In this document: piece after piece, positions 27,125 through 37,436 of the stretch
How positions within the stretch are numbered: the first letter of the stretch is position 1
Layout of the letters: every line of letters starts with the position of its first letter
NCBI RefSeq assembly: GCF_003201285.1
Contig: NZ_QICS01000015.1
Location: forward strand, 1-64,000
From: Lachnotalea glycerini
Lineage (GTDB): Bacteria; Bacillota; Clostridia; Lachnospirales; Lachnospiraceae
Reading direction: 5' to 3'
DNA length: 64,000 nt
Program-made: the position numbers and the translations under genes
Notes under the pieces: generated by a model
Told to the model about the DNA's origin: nothing
Databases searched by the model: none
Seen by the model: only the letters and a program-made list of their open reading frames with translations

Positions 27125-29302
27125 ATGGAACGTAAACAAAAGATAAAAAAAAGCAGTTTGCTATTCAAAAATGTTTTAATTAATTTAGTAATTGTAATTG
27201 GTCTAATTGTAACAATTGTAACTATTTTATATCAGCTAAGTGCAAGAGAGATTACAAGGGAAATTGAGGAGCAAATTCACTTAAAGTTGGAGAGTGCGAA
27301 AGATGATATAGAAAACACTCGGACTAATCAAGAACAGCAGCTTTCAATTTTAAGCAATACCTCTGACGTTGAGGAGATAATGTATGGGCATGATGCCAGC
27401 AATTTCAGAAATCAGGTTGATGAATTACTAGAGAGCTATCAATTTATGGAAAACGTTTTGCTTATTGACAGTACGGGGAAGGTGTTGTTTGATTCCGGTA
27501 ATAAGGAAACCAGTGAGCTTGACCTTTCATCCCGTGCTTATTTTCAGGAAAGTATAAAAGGAAATACGGCACATAGTGATATTTTAGTATCACAGGGAAC
27601 CGGCAATTTAATAGAAATGGTAAGTGTTCCAATTGAAAGAAGCGGAAAAGTAATAGGAGTTCTCGCAACATCCATGAATATTGATTATATTAAGTCGGTT
27701 TTACAGGAAATAAAGGTGGAAGAGAGTGGATATGCATTTCTTTTAGATGAGAATGGTAATTTTATTTATCATCCAAACTCGGAATTAATTAATACAAGTA
27801 TGACTGAGGCAGGTGTTTTGGAATTAAATGAAGCATGGCCAGATATGCAGGCGGGTAAGGAAGGTGTGGTTTATTATACTTACGACGGAGTGAAAAAGAT
27901 GACGTTGTATCTACCTATAGGAAGCTGGACACTTTCTATTAATGCTGTCAAATCAGAATATTTATCGGCAGTCAACGCAATGCTTCAGGAAATTTTGATT
28001 ATTGGATTTGTGATGCTTATTCTTGCATCAGGAGCTTCGGCACTAAATTCCTATTTAACCGTCAAAAAAATTAAAAAAGTACAGAAAGTAATGGGAGTTG
28101 TGACTCGCGGAGATATGACAGTGCAGGTAGAAGAACAGAATTTGAAAAAGTGCTGGGAAATATTAAACTGTGACAAGACAGAATGTCCAGGCTATAAGAA
28201 TGAAAATTTAAAATGCTGGGAAATGTCAAATACATTATGTAGGGGCGAGGTTCAGGCTGATGCAATAGCAAAGATTGATAATTGTAAAAAGTGCCACGTA
28301 TTTGAAGCATCTGAGGGAGATGAGCTTGGCCAGATGACAAGAAGTCTTAGTGTAATGATTAAAACAATGAGAAATTTGATTTTTAATATTTCGCAAATAG
28401 CGGAGCAGTTATCAAGCTCAAGTCAAGAGCTATCAAGTGCCTCGGAGGAGACTACAACATCAGCAGAAAGTATATCGGAAAGAATGGAAGAAATGAGTTC
28501 GAATGCGCAAAACCAGACAGAATACGTAGAAAGTATTAATTTAATGGCACATGAAATGAATTCAAAGCTATACGACTCTGTTGGTAAAATTAATCATATG
28601 GCAGAGGAAGCTGGTATTGTAAATCAGAAAGCTAAGGCTGGAGAAGAAAAAATAGGTGATACCATTAATGGGATGGAGCAAATTAAGTCTCATACGAAAA
28701 AGATAGAATCGGTAATGGATGAACTGATTCAACAATCTGCTGAGATTGGAAATATTAATAGTATGATTACTTCAATAGCAGAAGAGACAAATCTCTTATC
28801 GTTAAATGCTTCTATTGAGGCGGCAAGGGCAGGGGAGAACGGAAAAGGTTTTGGAGTTGTAGCAGATGAAATCGGTAAACTGGCTTCCCAATCGCAGGAA
28901 TCAGCAAAAGGAATTTCAATGCTGATTGAACGAATTACAGAAAGCATTCAATCTGCAAGTGATCTAATGCATACCGAAACAGAGTTTGTACAAGAGGGTA
29001 TCCAATCAGTTCAAGAATCTAAAACTGCATTCGAAGAAATTGCTCATACGGTATATGAATTAGTGGATAAAATGAAAGAAGTGGTTGACTTTGTAGAAAC
29101 GGTAAGGGGATCTAGTGTTTCGGTAACAGAGGCAATGGAAAAAATGGCTGGTATTATTGAGGAATCTGGTAGTGATGTAGAGGAAATAACGGCTTCCACT
29201 GAGGAACAGACAAGTGTTTCAGAAGAAATTGCAAGATCGGCCACAGAGCTAGCACAAATGGCAGAGGAGCTCATGAAAGCAGTGAGTGAATTTAAGGTAT
29301 GA
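27125..29302 (+). CDS. Methyl-accepting chemotaxis protein with Cache and cysteine (two-CW-like) modules
   Basis: 725-residue receptor. Membrane helix 1 is at residues 13-36, and a periplasmic-side dCache-type sensor spans 40-280. Helix 2 is at 286-308. A short HAMP-like region is interrupted at residues 340-394 by a cysteine-rich module: KCWEILNC, then CP, KCWEMSN, LC and CKKCHVF. The signalling domain spans 450-725 with the tip around [19 protein letters not shown]. The cysteine module resembles the two-CW domain and could bind a metal or sense redox. It signals to CheA elsewhere. Confidence 0.94.
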   Translation: MERKQKIKKSSLLFKNVLINLVIVIGLIVTIVTILYQLSAREITREIEEQIHLKLESAKDDIENTRTNQEQQLSILSNTSDVEEIMYGHDASNFRNQVDELLESYQFMENVLLIDSTGKVLFDSGNKETSELDLSSRAYFQESIKGNTAHSDILVSQGTGNLIEMVSVPIERSGKVIGVLATSMNIDYIKSVLQEIKVEESGYAFLLDENGNFIYHPNSELINTSMTEAGVLELNEAWPDMQAGKEGVVYYTYDGVKKMTLYLPIGSWTLSINAVKSEYLSAVNAMLQEILIIGFVMLILASGASALNSYLTVKKIKKVQKVMGVVTRGDMTVQVEEQNLKKCWEILNCDKTECPGYKNENLKCWEMSNTLCRGEVQADAIAKIDNCKKCHVFEASEGDELGQMTRSLSVMIKTMRNLIFNISQIAEQLSSSSQELSSASEETTTSAESISERMEEMSSNAQNQTEYVESINLMAHEMNSKLYDSVGKINHMAEEAGIVNQKAKAGEEKIGDTINGMEQIKSHTKKIESVMDELIQQSAEIGNINSMITSIAEETNLLSLNASIEAARAGENGKGFGVVADEIGKLASQSQESAKGISMLIERITESIQSASDLMHTETEFVQEGIQSVQESKTAFEEIAHTVYELVDKMKEVVDFVETVRGSSVSVTEAMEKMAGIIEESGSDVEEITASTEEQTSVSEEIARSATELAQMAEELMKAVSEFKV

Positions 29303-29336
29303 TATTTTAAAAAGTAAATATTTTATTTCATGAATG

Positions 29337-29389
29337 AGGATGTCTCTGTTTTATAAGTTTTTGCTTATAAAAAGGGAGCATCCTTATTT
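29337..29389 (+). terminator. Terminator after the chemoreceptor gene
   Basis: Outer arms GGATG/CATCC with inner TTTTATAAG/CTTATAAAA form a long hairpin, followed by TTATTT. Confidence 0.8.
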
Positions 29390-29411
29390 AATGATAGGGT
29401 CGGGCTGTTTT

Positions 29412-29987
29412 TTATTTTATGAAATTGATTCCTTGAATAATAATAGATCTTGTGATAAAAGCCATTTCTTTTGGAGACTCTTTTAACCCGCTTTGAAGCC
29501 ATTCACTAAAAAGACCAATACAGCCAGACAGCATGTAATTAAAATAATATTCAAAATTGTCTGCTTTATTTTTGCTAAACAGTAAGTTCCAGTCATGGAA
29601 GCATTTTGCGCGAACAATATTTTTTAATTTTTCTATGAAAGCTATGTCACCGTTTGCACTAAGAAGTGCTGCACAAATCGCTTCATTTTCTTTCAAAAAC
29701 TTAAATATGTCTTCTAGTAAGGTCAAAGGATAGTCTGTCACATTCAACGGATTATATACGTTTAAAACGATTTGAAATTCTTCAAACATTTCTGCTTCAA
29801 TTTGATTCACCATATCAAAAATATCTTTATAGTGAAGATAAAATGTACCTCTGTTTAAATCAACTTTTTCAGTTAGTTCTTTCACTGAAATTTCTTTGAA
29901 ACTCTTGATGCTCATCAATTCTGTAAGCCCTTTTTTTAGAGCATATTTAGTTTTGCGGATTCGTCTATCTGCTGTTTTTTCTTTCAT
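29412..29987 (-). CDS. TetR-family transcriptional regulator
   Basis: 191 residues. The N-terminal TetR helix-turn-helix is ISVKELTEKVDLNRGTFYLHYKD. The C-terminal ligand domain is of the short TetR_C type seen in DhaS-like regulators. GGAGG precedes the start on the minus strand. It is divergent from a Nudix gene. Its target is unknown. Confidence 0.88.
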   Translation of the reverse strand: MKEKTADRRIRKTKYALKKGLTELMSIKSFKEISVKELTEKVDLNRGTFYLHYKDIFDMVNQIEAEMFEEFQIVLNVYNPLNVTDYPLTLLEDIFKFLKENEAICAALLSANGDIAFIEKLKNIVRAKCFHDWNLLFSKNKADNFEYYFNYMLSGCIGLFSEWLQSGLKESPKEMAFITRSIIIQGINFIK

Positions 29988-30306
29988 TAGAAGCCTCCAA
30001 TCTAAAGTATGAAATAATATAATACTTTGAAATAGTGATAAATATTATGATATTATTTATTTGTGGGATATAAGATATAGTAATGATTACTATGCTCATT
30101 ATAATTAATAATTATTTGAAAAACAACACTAAGTTGATTTAACGAAAAAAGTATATTAGTGTATAGAAGCCAAAAAATGATTGTATCAAATTGAATGGAT
30201 TGAAATTTTGCAATTATAATATATAATAAAAAGAGAGTAAGTTTTTCGATAAAATAAATTAGATAGTCCTTTTCTTTAAGGCAACTATTTGAATGATGGA
30301 GGTAGT
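29988..30306. other. Intergenic region between tetR and the Nudix gene
   Basis: About 320 bases, very AT-rich. It must hold the two divergent promoters, but I see no convincing operator or RNA element. Confidence 0.4.
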
Positions 30307-30726
30307 ATGCAAGGATATAACTGCATTATAGTATATAATGAAAAAAATAACAGATTGTTGTTTTGTAAACGAAGTAAAGCTCCTTATTTGGGTCTGTACA
30401 ATCTGGTTGGCGGCAAAATCGAACAAAAAGAAGATGGATTTGAGGCAGCTTATCGGGAACTCGAAGAGGAGACTGGAATCAATCGAACACAGATTATACT
30501 GAATCATATGATGGATTTTACATATTATAATCAAAACTGCTACGTTGAGGTTTATGTTGGATATTTAAAAGAGAATGTTGTATTGCGTGAAGAAGCTCAT
30601 CCACTTGTTTGGATGGGGTTAGGAGAGGACTTTTTTGATCGTAATCGGTTTGCAGGTGAAGGTAATATTGGTCATATGCTAGAACAAGTAAAATGTTACG
30701 GTGTAGGTATAACGAAAACCTTATAA
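30307..30726 (+). CDS. Nudix hydrolase
   Basis: 139 residues. The complete Nudix box G-x5-E-x7-RE-U-x-E-E-x-G-U is present (GGKIEQKEDGFEAAYRELEE followed by ETGI). It hydrolyses a nucleoside diphosphate linked to another group, substrate unknown. MutT-like or 8-oxo-dGTP hydrolases are possible. ATG 30307 follows TGGAGG. Confidence 0.88.
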   Translation: MQGYNCIIVYNEKNNRLLFCKRSKAPYLGLYNLVGGKIEQKEDGFEAAYRELEEETGINRTQIILNHMMDFTYYNQNCYVEVYVGYLKENVVLREEAHPLVWMGLGEDFFDRNRFAGEGNIGHMLEQVKCYGVGITKTL

Positions 30727-30758
30727 AAGAGTGTATGTTTGTATATGAGAAAATAATA

Positions 30759-30796
30759 AAGGTGCCTATTAACTTAAATGCTAAATAGGCACCTTA
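30759..30796. terminator. Bidirectional terminator between the Nudix gene and cellobiose phosphorylase
   Basis: Arms AAGGTGCCTATT (30759-30770) and AATAGGCACCTT (30784-30795) are a perfect inverted repeat between convergent genes. Confidence 0.85.
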
Positions 30797-30800
30797 TGAT

Positions 30801-33236
30801 TTATTCCATGATAGCTGTTACATAATAGGTAGTCTTTCCTTTTTCAAAAGGAATAAGATTGCTGAACATTTCTTTATCATCAACAATCAATTTTGAAATT
30901 CCTTTTTGAGTATTATGTTCATTTTTAATCGAGATATAGTAAATAGCATTACGAAATTCTCTTGTTATTGTAAAATCTCCAAACCCAGAAGGAACACAAG
31001 GATTAATGACAAGACCCTTGTAATCGGGCTGAATACCTAATATATATTGAGATACATTAACAAAAGTCCAGGCAGCGGTACCAGTCAGCCAGCTATTTTT
31101 TGCTTCACCATGAAAAACTGCATCTGCTCCGGCGATCATTTGCGAATATACATATGGTTCCGTGCGATGTATTTCACTGATATCCTCTAGATATGCAGGA
31201 CACGTTTTTTGGTAAATCTCAAAGGCTCTGTCACCTCTTCCGATTACTGATTCAGCAATGGAAACCCAAGGATTATTATGACAGAAAATTCCTGCATTTT
31301 CCTTATATCCTGGCGGGTAAGAAGAAATTTCACCAAGATTTAGATAATATTTGCTATAAGCAGGTTGAAGCAACATGATTCCATACTTTGTATCAAGATG
31401 TTCTTTGACAGAGTCTAGTGCTTTCTTGGCAAGACCTTCCTCTACACCTATTCCTGCAAGAACGCAAAAACCTTGAGGCTCAATAAAAATTTTCCCCTCT
31501 GTACATTCGTGTGAGCCTACTTTATTACTGTTAGCATCGTAAGCTCGAAGAAACCATTGACCATCCCAGCCACTTTCCAAGACTGCCTTGTTCATGGATT
31601 CTACGGCTGCTAAAGCACGAACTTCCTCTTCAAAATCATTTAGCTCATGGCAGATAGTGGCGTATTCCTTTCCATATTTTACAAACATTCCTGCAATAAA
31701 GACCGATTCTGCAATAGGACCTTCCGAAGGACCTGTTGTTTGAAAAGACTCACCAGGCTCTTTTGAAAAGCAGTTTAAGTTAAGGCAGTCGTTCCAGTCA
31801 GCACGCCCAATCAAAGGAAGCTTATGTGGTCCTAAATGGGTTAAAGTGTAGTCAAAAGAGCGTCTTAAATGTTCTAATAGGGATGCGGTTTTACTTTCGT
31901 CGTTGTCAAATGGGACAGTTTCACCTAGTATGGATAAATCTCCGGTTTCTCTTATGTAGGCAGACACACACGCAATCAGCCATAGTGGGTCGTCATTAAA
32001 GCCGCTGCCGATATCTAGGTTACCTTTTTTGGTAAGTGGCTGATATTGATGATATGCGCTGCCATCTTCAAATTGAGTGGAGGCTATATCAATGATACGT
32101 TCTCTTGCTCTGTCTGGAATTAGATGAACGAAGCCTAGCAAATCCTGGCAAGAATCACGAAATCCCATACCACGTCCTGTGCCTGATTCATAATAAGAGG
32201 CTGATCGAGACATGTTAAAAGTAACGATACATTGATATTGATTCCAGATATTTACCATTCGACACAGTTTGTCGTCCTTGCAGCTAACGACGTATTTGGA
32301 AAGTAATTGATTCCAGTGATCCTTTAAATTATTCAAAGCTACGGTTACCTGTTCATCGCTTGAATAGCGGCTAAGCATTGCCTTTGCAGGCTTCTTGTTA
32401 ATTATATTTAATGATTCCCATTTATCTTCTTCTTTATTTTCAATGTAGCCAAGTACAAATATTAGGCTTTTGGATTCTCCGGGCTTTAGAGTTATGTTAA
32501 AATGGTGGGAACCAATTGGACTCCATCCGCTGGCAATCGAATTGGCAGAGCACTTGCTATTTACTACGGCCGGATCATCCGTTGCGTTGTATGCTCCTAG
32601 AAATGCATCACGACTGGTGTCAAAGCCGTCAGCCTTTTGATTGGCTGCAAATATGGCATAATGGTTGCGCCGCTCTCTGTATTCCGTCTTATGATAGATT
32701 TCACTTCCGTCAACTTCAACTTCTCCGATACTTAAATTACGCTGAAAATTTGTCATATCGTCTACCGCATTCCATAAGCAAAATTCAACGTAAGAAAATA
32801 GGGAAAATGTTTTCGTGTCAGTTGAATCATTTGTTAAGAGAACTTGATTGATTTCACAATTATCTTCAAGCGGTACAAAGGCAGTAACGCAGGCTTTCAG
32901 TTTGTTCTTGGAAGAAGTAATTCTGCTGTAACCTAAGCCATGACGGCATTCATAGGAATCAAGCTCAGTCTTGGTTGGCTGCCAGCCCGGATTCCATATA
33001 GTACCGTTATCATTTATATAGAAATATTTTCCACCGGTATCAGTCGGAATATTATTGTAACGGTAGCGTGTCAGTCTTAAAAGTTTAGCGTCCTTATAGA
33101 AAGTATAACCGCCGCAGGTGTTCGAATATAAGGAAAAGAAATTGTCACAGCCCAAATAGTTAATCCAGGGAAGTGGCGTTTTCGGTGTTGTAATTACATA
33201 TTCTTTTTCGTTGTCATCAAAAAATCCAAATTTCAT
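30801..33236 (-). CDS. cbp: Cellobiose phosphorylase (GH94)
   Basis: Splits cellobiose with phosphate to glucose-1-phosphate and glucose, saving ATP in anaerobes. The 811 residues equal the length I recall for the Clostridium thermocellum enzyme, and the resemblance is strong from the start ([26 protein letters not shown]). The catalytic acid is in [13 protein letters not shown] near residue 480. The phosphate-site TGTAAW is near residue 730. There is no signal peptide, so it is cytoplasmic. It is divergent from a LacI and ABC uptake operon that shares its operator sequence. Confidence 0.96.
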   Translation of the reverse strand: MKFGFFDDNEKEYVITTPKTPLPWINYLGCDNFFSLYSNTCGGYTFYKDAKLLRLTRYRYNNIPTDTGGKYFYINDNGTIWNPGWQPTKTELDSYECRHGLGYSRITSSKNKLKACVTAFVPLEDNCEINQVLLTNDSTDTKTFSLFSYVEFCLWNAVDDMTNFQRNLSIGEVEVDGSEIYHKTEYRERRNHYAIFAANQKADGFDTSRDAFLGAYNATDDPAVVNSKCSANSIASGWSPIGSHHFNITLKPGESKSLIFVLGYIENKEEDKWESLNIINKKPAKAMLSRYSSDEQVTVALNNLKDHWNQLLSKYVVSCKDDKLCRMVNIWNQYQCIVTFNMSRSASYYESGTGRGMGFRDSCQDLLGFVHLIPDRARERIIDIASTQFEDGSAYHQYQPLTKKGNLDIGSGFNDDPLWLIACVSAYIRETGDLSILGETVPFDNDESKTASLLEHLRRSFDYTLTHLGPHKLPLIGRADWNDCLNLNCFSKEPGESFQTTGPSEGPIAESVFIAGMFVKYGKEYATICHELNDFEEEVRALAAVESMNKAVLESGWDGQWFLRAYDANSNKVGSHECTEGKIFIEPQGFCVLAGIGVEEGLAKKALDSVKEHLDTKYGIMLLQPAYSKYYLNLGEISSYPPGYKENAGIFCHNNPWVSIAESVIGRGDRAFEIYQKTCPAYLEDISEIHRTEPYVYSQMIAGADAVFHGEAKNSWLTGTAAWTFVNVSQYILGIQPDYKGLVINPCVPSGFGDFTITREFRNAIYYISIKNEHNTQKGISKLIVDDKEMFSNLIPFEKGKTTYYVTAIME

Positions 33237-33288
33237 AGTACATTCTCCATTTCGATCGTTATAATAGGGAACTAAATAGTTACGTGTA

Positions 33289-33329
33289 GAAAACGATTAA
33301 GTAAAAATCAAATTAGAATCTAATGTCAA
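33289..33329 (-). promoter_or_regulatory. cbp promoter and LacI-type operator
   Basis: On the minus strand TTGACA (33324-33329) and TTTTAC (33301-33306) are 17 bases apart. The -10 box is weak. A 14-base word, GAAAACGATTAAGT on the plus strand (33289-33302), overlaps the -10 end and is repeated exactly at 33587-33600. It has the central CG and flanking A/T of LacI-family half-sites. Confidence 0.7.
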
Positions 33330-33549
33330 TAGTATAGCTTATAACCCTTTATAAATCAATATACAAGTGATGAAATAAATAAAAAATTCGATCAGTCAGA
33401 TATTACCAAATATCCAAACTATAGTAAAGGTATTCGTAAATTTATCCATTTAATAGTAAAAAAATAAAGAATAAGTATAAATAAAGGATTATAAGAGAAC
33501 TTATTAACTAATACTAGGGTAAAAACAAACAAAAAATATAAAATAGTAC

Positions 33550-33600
33550 TTGCAAAAACATAAATAGTGTTGTATATTTAAATTACGAAAACGATTAAGT
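33550..33600 (+). promoter_or_regulatory. lacI-sugar operon promoter and operator
   Basis: TTGCAA (33550-33555) and TATATT (33573-33578) are 17 bases apart. The operator word GAAAACGATTAAGT lies at 33587-33600, over the likely transcription start. The regulator would block its own operon here and cbp at the other copy. Between the two promoters (33330-33549) nothing else was seen. Confidence 0.75.
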
Positions 33601-33714
33601 TAATTAAAACTCTGTTTAAATGGTCGCTTGATGAGTATAATAAACAGGACAATACATACAGAATAAAGCTTTTATTATTGTTAAACCGACATTTTTTAAA
33701 TTGGAGGAGTACAA

Positions 33715-34725
33715 ATGGTATCTATGAAAGATATATCCCTAAAATGTGGGGTGTCAGTGGCAACAGTCAGTAAAGCATTAAATAATCACAGCGACATTGG
33801 AGAATCAACGAAAGAATATATCAAAAAGACAGCAAAGGAAATGGGATATTTTCCAAATTCATCGGCAAGAGCACTAAAGACAAACCGAACTTATAACATA
33901 GGAGTTTTGTTTGTGGATGAGGCACAAAGTGGATTGACTCATGAATATTTTTCACATGTCTTGGATAGTTTTAAGGTTACTGCAGAACAGAATGGATATG
34001 ATATTACCTTTATCAGCAGACATAATGTACGTAATTCTATGTCGTATTTAGAGCATAGCAGATACAGAGGAGTAGATGGGGTAGTAATAGCATGCGTTGA
34101 TTTTCATGATTCCGAGGTGATTGAGTTAGTAAGCAGTGAGCTGCCAGTTGTGACGATTGATTATACATTTAATAATCGAATAGCAGTTATATCAGATAAC
34201 ATAAAGGGTATGAAAGATTTAATTACTTACATATATGATATGGGACATAGAAAAATTGCTTATATACATGGAGCAGATTCCGCAGTTACGCAAAACCGTG
34301 TGGGCAGCTATTATAAAACGTTGGAGAGTCTGGGGATTGCAGTACCGGATGAGTATGTAAAAGAAGGTATTTATCATGATACGGAATCTTCTGCTATTTT
34401 GACCAGAGAGCTTTTAAATTTAAAGGAGCGGCCAACCTGTATTATTTATCCGGATGATTTTTCCTGTATAGGGGGAATCAATATAATTAAGGAAAAGGGA
34501 CTTAAGATTCCGGAGGATATTTCAGTTGTCGGTTATGACGGTTTAAGACTTTCGCAAGTATTAGATCCAAAACTTACGACATTAAAGCAAGACACAAAAA
34601 GTCTGGGAATGCTTGCCGCTGAGAAGCTGATTCATTTAATTGAAAAACCAAAAACAGCGGTAATTGAAAGAATAGTTGTGGAAGGTGAGGTCCTAAAGGG
34701 TGGATCGGTAATTAAAATAGGGTAG
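33715..34725 (+). CDS. LacI-family transcriptional regulator
   Basis: 336 residues. The N-terminal helix-turn-helix is VSMKDISLKCGVSVATVSKA. The periplasmic-binding-protein-like effector domain follows (residues 60-335). It sits at the head of the sugar uptake operon and divergent from cbp. The likely inducer is cellobiose or a cello-oligosaccharide, by context only. GGAGG precedes ATG 33715. Confidence 0.92.
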   Translation: MVSMKDISLKCGVSVATVSKALNNHSDIGESTKEYIKKTAKEMGYFPNSSARALKTNRTYNIGVLFVDEAQSGLTHEYFSHVLDSFKVTAEQNGYDITFISRHNVRNSMSYLEHSRYRGVDGVVIACVDFHDSEVIELVSSELPVVTIDYTFNNRIAVISDNIKGMKDLITYIYDMGHRKIAYIHGADSAVTQNRVGSYYKTLESLGIAVPDEYVKEGIYHDTESSAILTRELLNLKERPTCIIYPDDFSCIGGINIIKEKGLKIPEDISVVGYDGLRLSQVLDPKLTTLKQDTKSLGMLAAEKLIHLIEKPKTAVIERIVVEGEVLKGGSVIKIG

Positions 34726-34785
34726 TACCAGTTAAACAATATTAACTGTACAAAAATAAAATAATTAATTAAGGGAGGAAACAAA

Positions 34786-36225
34786 ATGAAGAAAAAAATG
34801 TTGGCGTTAGCACTAGCGGCATCAATGGCAACAGTTTCACTAACAGGGTGTGGTGGATCTTCAACTACAACGACAGAGGCAACTACGAATGAAGCGACAG
34901 ATACAGAAAAGGAAACAGAAACCTCAGAGACTGCGGATACAGCAACGGCTACAGACGCAGCAGACGAGGAGGTACCTGAAAATGAGGTGATTGGAAATAC
35001 TAACGCAGAAGATGCATTTTATGTATATTGCTGGAATGCAGATGTTATGAATAATGTTATAACATATTTCAATGAAACATATCCAGAGGACGCAGACCGA
35101 ATTGTATATGTCAATACAGGTGGAACTGATTTCTATCAGACTAAGATTGATGCTTTATTAGATGATCCTACAAATCCTCAATATCCAGATATGATTGCAA
35201 TGGAAATGGACTATATCATGAAATATACGGATAGTGATTATACACTACCTGTAAGTGAGCTTGGAATAACAGAAGCAGATATGAAAAATATGTACCAGTA
35301 TACAATTGATGCAGCGACTGTAAATGGCCAAGTAAAAGGTTTATCTTGGCAGGCTTGCCCTGGGGCTATGATGTATAGAAGAAGTCTTGCAGAGAAATAT
35401 CTAGGAACATCAGAACCAGATAAAGTACAAGAGTTCTTTAAGGATTGGGACACTATGCTTGCAACTGGAAAGAAAATTGTGGCAGATTCCAATGGAGCAA
35501 CTAAATTATTTTCAGGTGTAGATGATGTCAAACGAGTTTATCAGGCAGCCAGAGAAACAGCATGGTATGATTCAAACTCAAAGCTGACTGTAGAAGATAC
35601 AATGTTAGATTACATGGATTATGCAAAAGCATTACAGGATGCAGGTCTGACAAACGGAACAACTCAGTGGACTGATGAATGGGCAGCAAATGTTCAAAAT
35701 GATAACACCTTTGCATATATGGGATGTACCTGGTTCTTACATTGGACTTTAAAGGCTAATTGCGGTGGCACAAAAGCAGGCGAAGGAACTTATGGAGACT
35801 GGGCTATGTGCGCAGGACCACAGCCATATTACTGGGGAGGTACATGGCTTGGTGCAACAAAGGATTGTTCGGATAAAAATCTTGCCGGTAAAATTATGAA
35901 AGCAGCAACCTGTGATACAGAAGTAATGAAAAATATTTGCAAGGGATCTTTGGATTATGTAAATAACAAAGAAGCCATTGCTTCCTTAAGTGAAGAAGGA
36001 GTTGGCAAATTTGATTTCCTTGGAGGTCAGGATTTCTTGTCATATTTTTCTCCTCTTGCAGAGGAAATTGAACTTCCTGCTATGTGTGGTGAAGACTTCT
36101 ATATTACAACAGCTTTTGATGATCAGGTAACCTCATATGTAAATGGTGACAAAGATAAAGAAACGGCTGTAAAAGATTTTAAGAGTTATGTAGTTGATTT
36201 ATATCCTTATTTATCAGCAGAATAA
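34786..36225 (+). CDS. Sugar ABC transporter substrate-binding lipoprotein
   Basis: 479 residues. The signal peptide ends in lipobox LTGC with the lipidated Cys at 22. A Thr/Glu-rich linker spans residues 25-65, then a family 1 extracellular solute-binding fold (LSWQACPGAMMYRRSLAEKY). It binds the sugar outside and hands it to the two permeases. The neighbours suggest cellobiose or a cello-oligosaccharide. Two long hairpins separate it from the permease genes. Confidence 0.9.
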   Translation: MKKKMLALALAASMATVSLTGCGGSSTTTTEATTNEATDTEKETETSETADTATATDAADEEVPENEVIGNTNAEDAFYVYCWNADVMNNVITYFNETYPEDADRIVYVNTGGTDFYQTKIDALLDDPTNPQYPDMIAMEMDYIMKYTDSDYTLPVSELGITEADMKNMYQYTIDAATVNGQVKGLSWQACPGAMMYRRSLAEKYLGTSEPDKVQEFFKDWDTMLATGKKIVADSNGATKLFSGVDDVKRVYQAARETAWYDSNSKLTVEDTMLDYMDYAKALQDAGLTNGTTQWTDEWAANVQNDNTFAYMGCTWFLHWTLKANCGGTKAGEGTYGDWAMCAGPQPYYWGGTWLGATKDCSDKNLAGKIMKAATCDTEVMKNICKGSLDYVNNKEAIASLSEEGVGKFDFLGGQDFLSYFSPLAEEIELPAMCGEDFYITTAFDDQVTSYVNGDKDKETAVKDFKSYVVDLYPYLSAE

Positions 36226-36296
36226 ATATAAATTTACGAGGGGTTTATATAATGAAAGTTTACATAAACTAAAGGATATAAATGCAACATAAAGCA

Positions 36297-36403
36297 TTAT
36301 ATTATGCCAGTATGATAAGTACTGGCATAATATAAATGATCCGAGATTTTAGATATTTTATAATACCAATCAATTATGATTTGGGATTATAAAATATCTA
36401 AAA
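36297..36403 (+). promoter_or_regulatory. Two consecutive long hairpins between binding-protein and permease genes
   Basis: Hairpin 1 has 15-base arms TTATATTATGCCAGT (36297-36311) and its complement (36321-36335). Hairpin 2 has 18-base perfect arms TTTTAGATATTTTATAAT (36347-36364) and its complement (36386-36403). No T run follows either hairpin. They may protect the 3' end of the upstream message, or limit read-through so that binding protein exceeds permease. Confidence 0.8.
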
Positions 36404-36432
36404 CAATAAAGGGATAAGGAGAGTAGAGTATT

Positions 36433-37434
36433 ATGGCTGACTTGAGTCAAAAGAGCAATGTAAAGAAGAGAAAAACAGTTGAATACGGCAGATATGGGTA
36501 TTTGTTTATTGCACCTTTCTTCATCGTATATGCAATATTCCAGTTTTGGCCGTTGCTATATACGATATGGATGAGTCTTATGGAGTACTATTCCAAAGGC
36601 TTAAAAGAAATTGGACCTAATTTTGTAGGACTAAAGAATATTGTTAATGCGTTTATTACAACTGAAAATGAAGGAACAGTACTATTTCATACATATACAT
36701 TCAGGGCACTTGGCAATACAGTTTTTATGTGGATGCTTAACTTTATACCACAAATTCTGCTTTCTTTATTGTTAGCGTCTTGGTTTACCGATACGCGTGT
36801 AAAATTAAAAGGACAGGGTATTTATAAAATAACCATGTTTATGCCAAATATTATTACGGCAGCTTCACTAGCTGTACTGTTTTATTCTCTTTTTAGCATT
36901 AACGGTCCAATGACTCAGCTTTTAAGATGGATTGGAGTGATTGGTGAGGGTTATGATTTTATGAAGCATAAGCTTCCAACACAAATATTGATTGCTTTTA
37001 TCCAGTTTTGGATGTGGTATGGAAACACGATGATTGTACTGATTGCCGGAATCTTAGGAATTAATCCCAGTCTGTTTGAGGCTGCAAGAGTAGATGGAGC
37101 AAGCAGCAAACAAATTTTCTTTAGAATTACATTACCTCTTCTTAAACCAATTACTTTATTTGTTTTAGTAACCTCTTCTATAGGTGGTTTACAGATGTAT
37201 GATATTCCTGCATTGTTTAATGTTAGTCAGGGTGGAGACGGACTTCCGGATTTTGCATCCACTACTATTGCCATGTATATTAGAAAGCTGACTCTTGCCA
37301 GCAAGGATTATGGAAAAGCAGGTGCTGCCTCAGTGGTATTATTTTTAGTAACATTATTAATTAGTCTTTTCTTTTTCTTTATTCTTGGGGACAAAGAAGA
37401 ACGAGTAACTAAAAAAAATAGGAAAGGAGTATAA
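36433..37434 (+). CDS. Sugar ABC transporter permease (MalF type)
   Basis: 333-residue membrane protein with six predicted helices. The EAA loop that touches the ATPase is EAARVDGASSKQIFFRITLP near residue 215. It pairs with the next permease. No ATPase gene is in the operon, so a shared MsmK-like ATPase encoded elsewhere is likely. Confidence 0.92.
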   Translation: MADLSQKSNVKKRKTVEYGRYGYLFIAPFFIVYAIFQFWPLLYTIWMSLMEYYSKGLKEIGPNFVGLKNIVNAFITTENEGTVLFHTYTFRALGNTVFMWMLNFIPQILLSLLLASWFTDTRVKLKGQGIYKITMFMPNIITAASLAVLFYSLFSINGPMTQLLRWIGVIGEGYDFMKHKLPTQILIAFIQFWMWYGNTMIVLIAGILGINPSLFEAARVDGASSKQIFFRITLPLLKPITLFVLVTSSIGGLQMYDIPALFNVSQGGDGLPDFASTTIAMYIRKLTLASKDYGKAGAASVVLFLVTLLISLFFFFILGDKEERVTKKNRKGV

Positions 37435-37436
37435 GT

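Noticed and set aside
32516-32851. Plus-strand frame of 111 codons inside cellobiose phosphorylase
   Set aside because: Antisense to a strongly conserved gene and without family resemblance.
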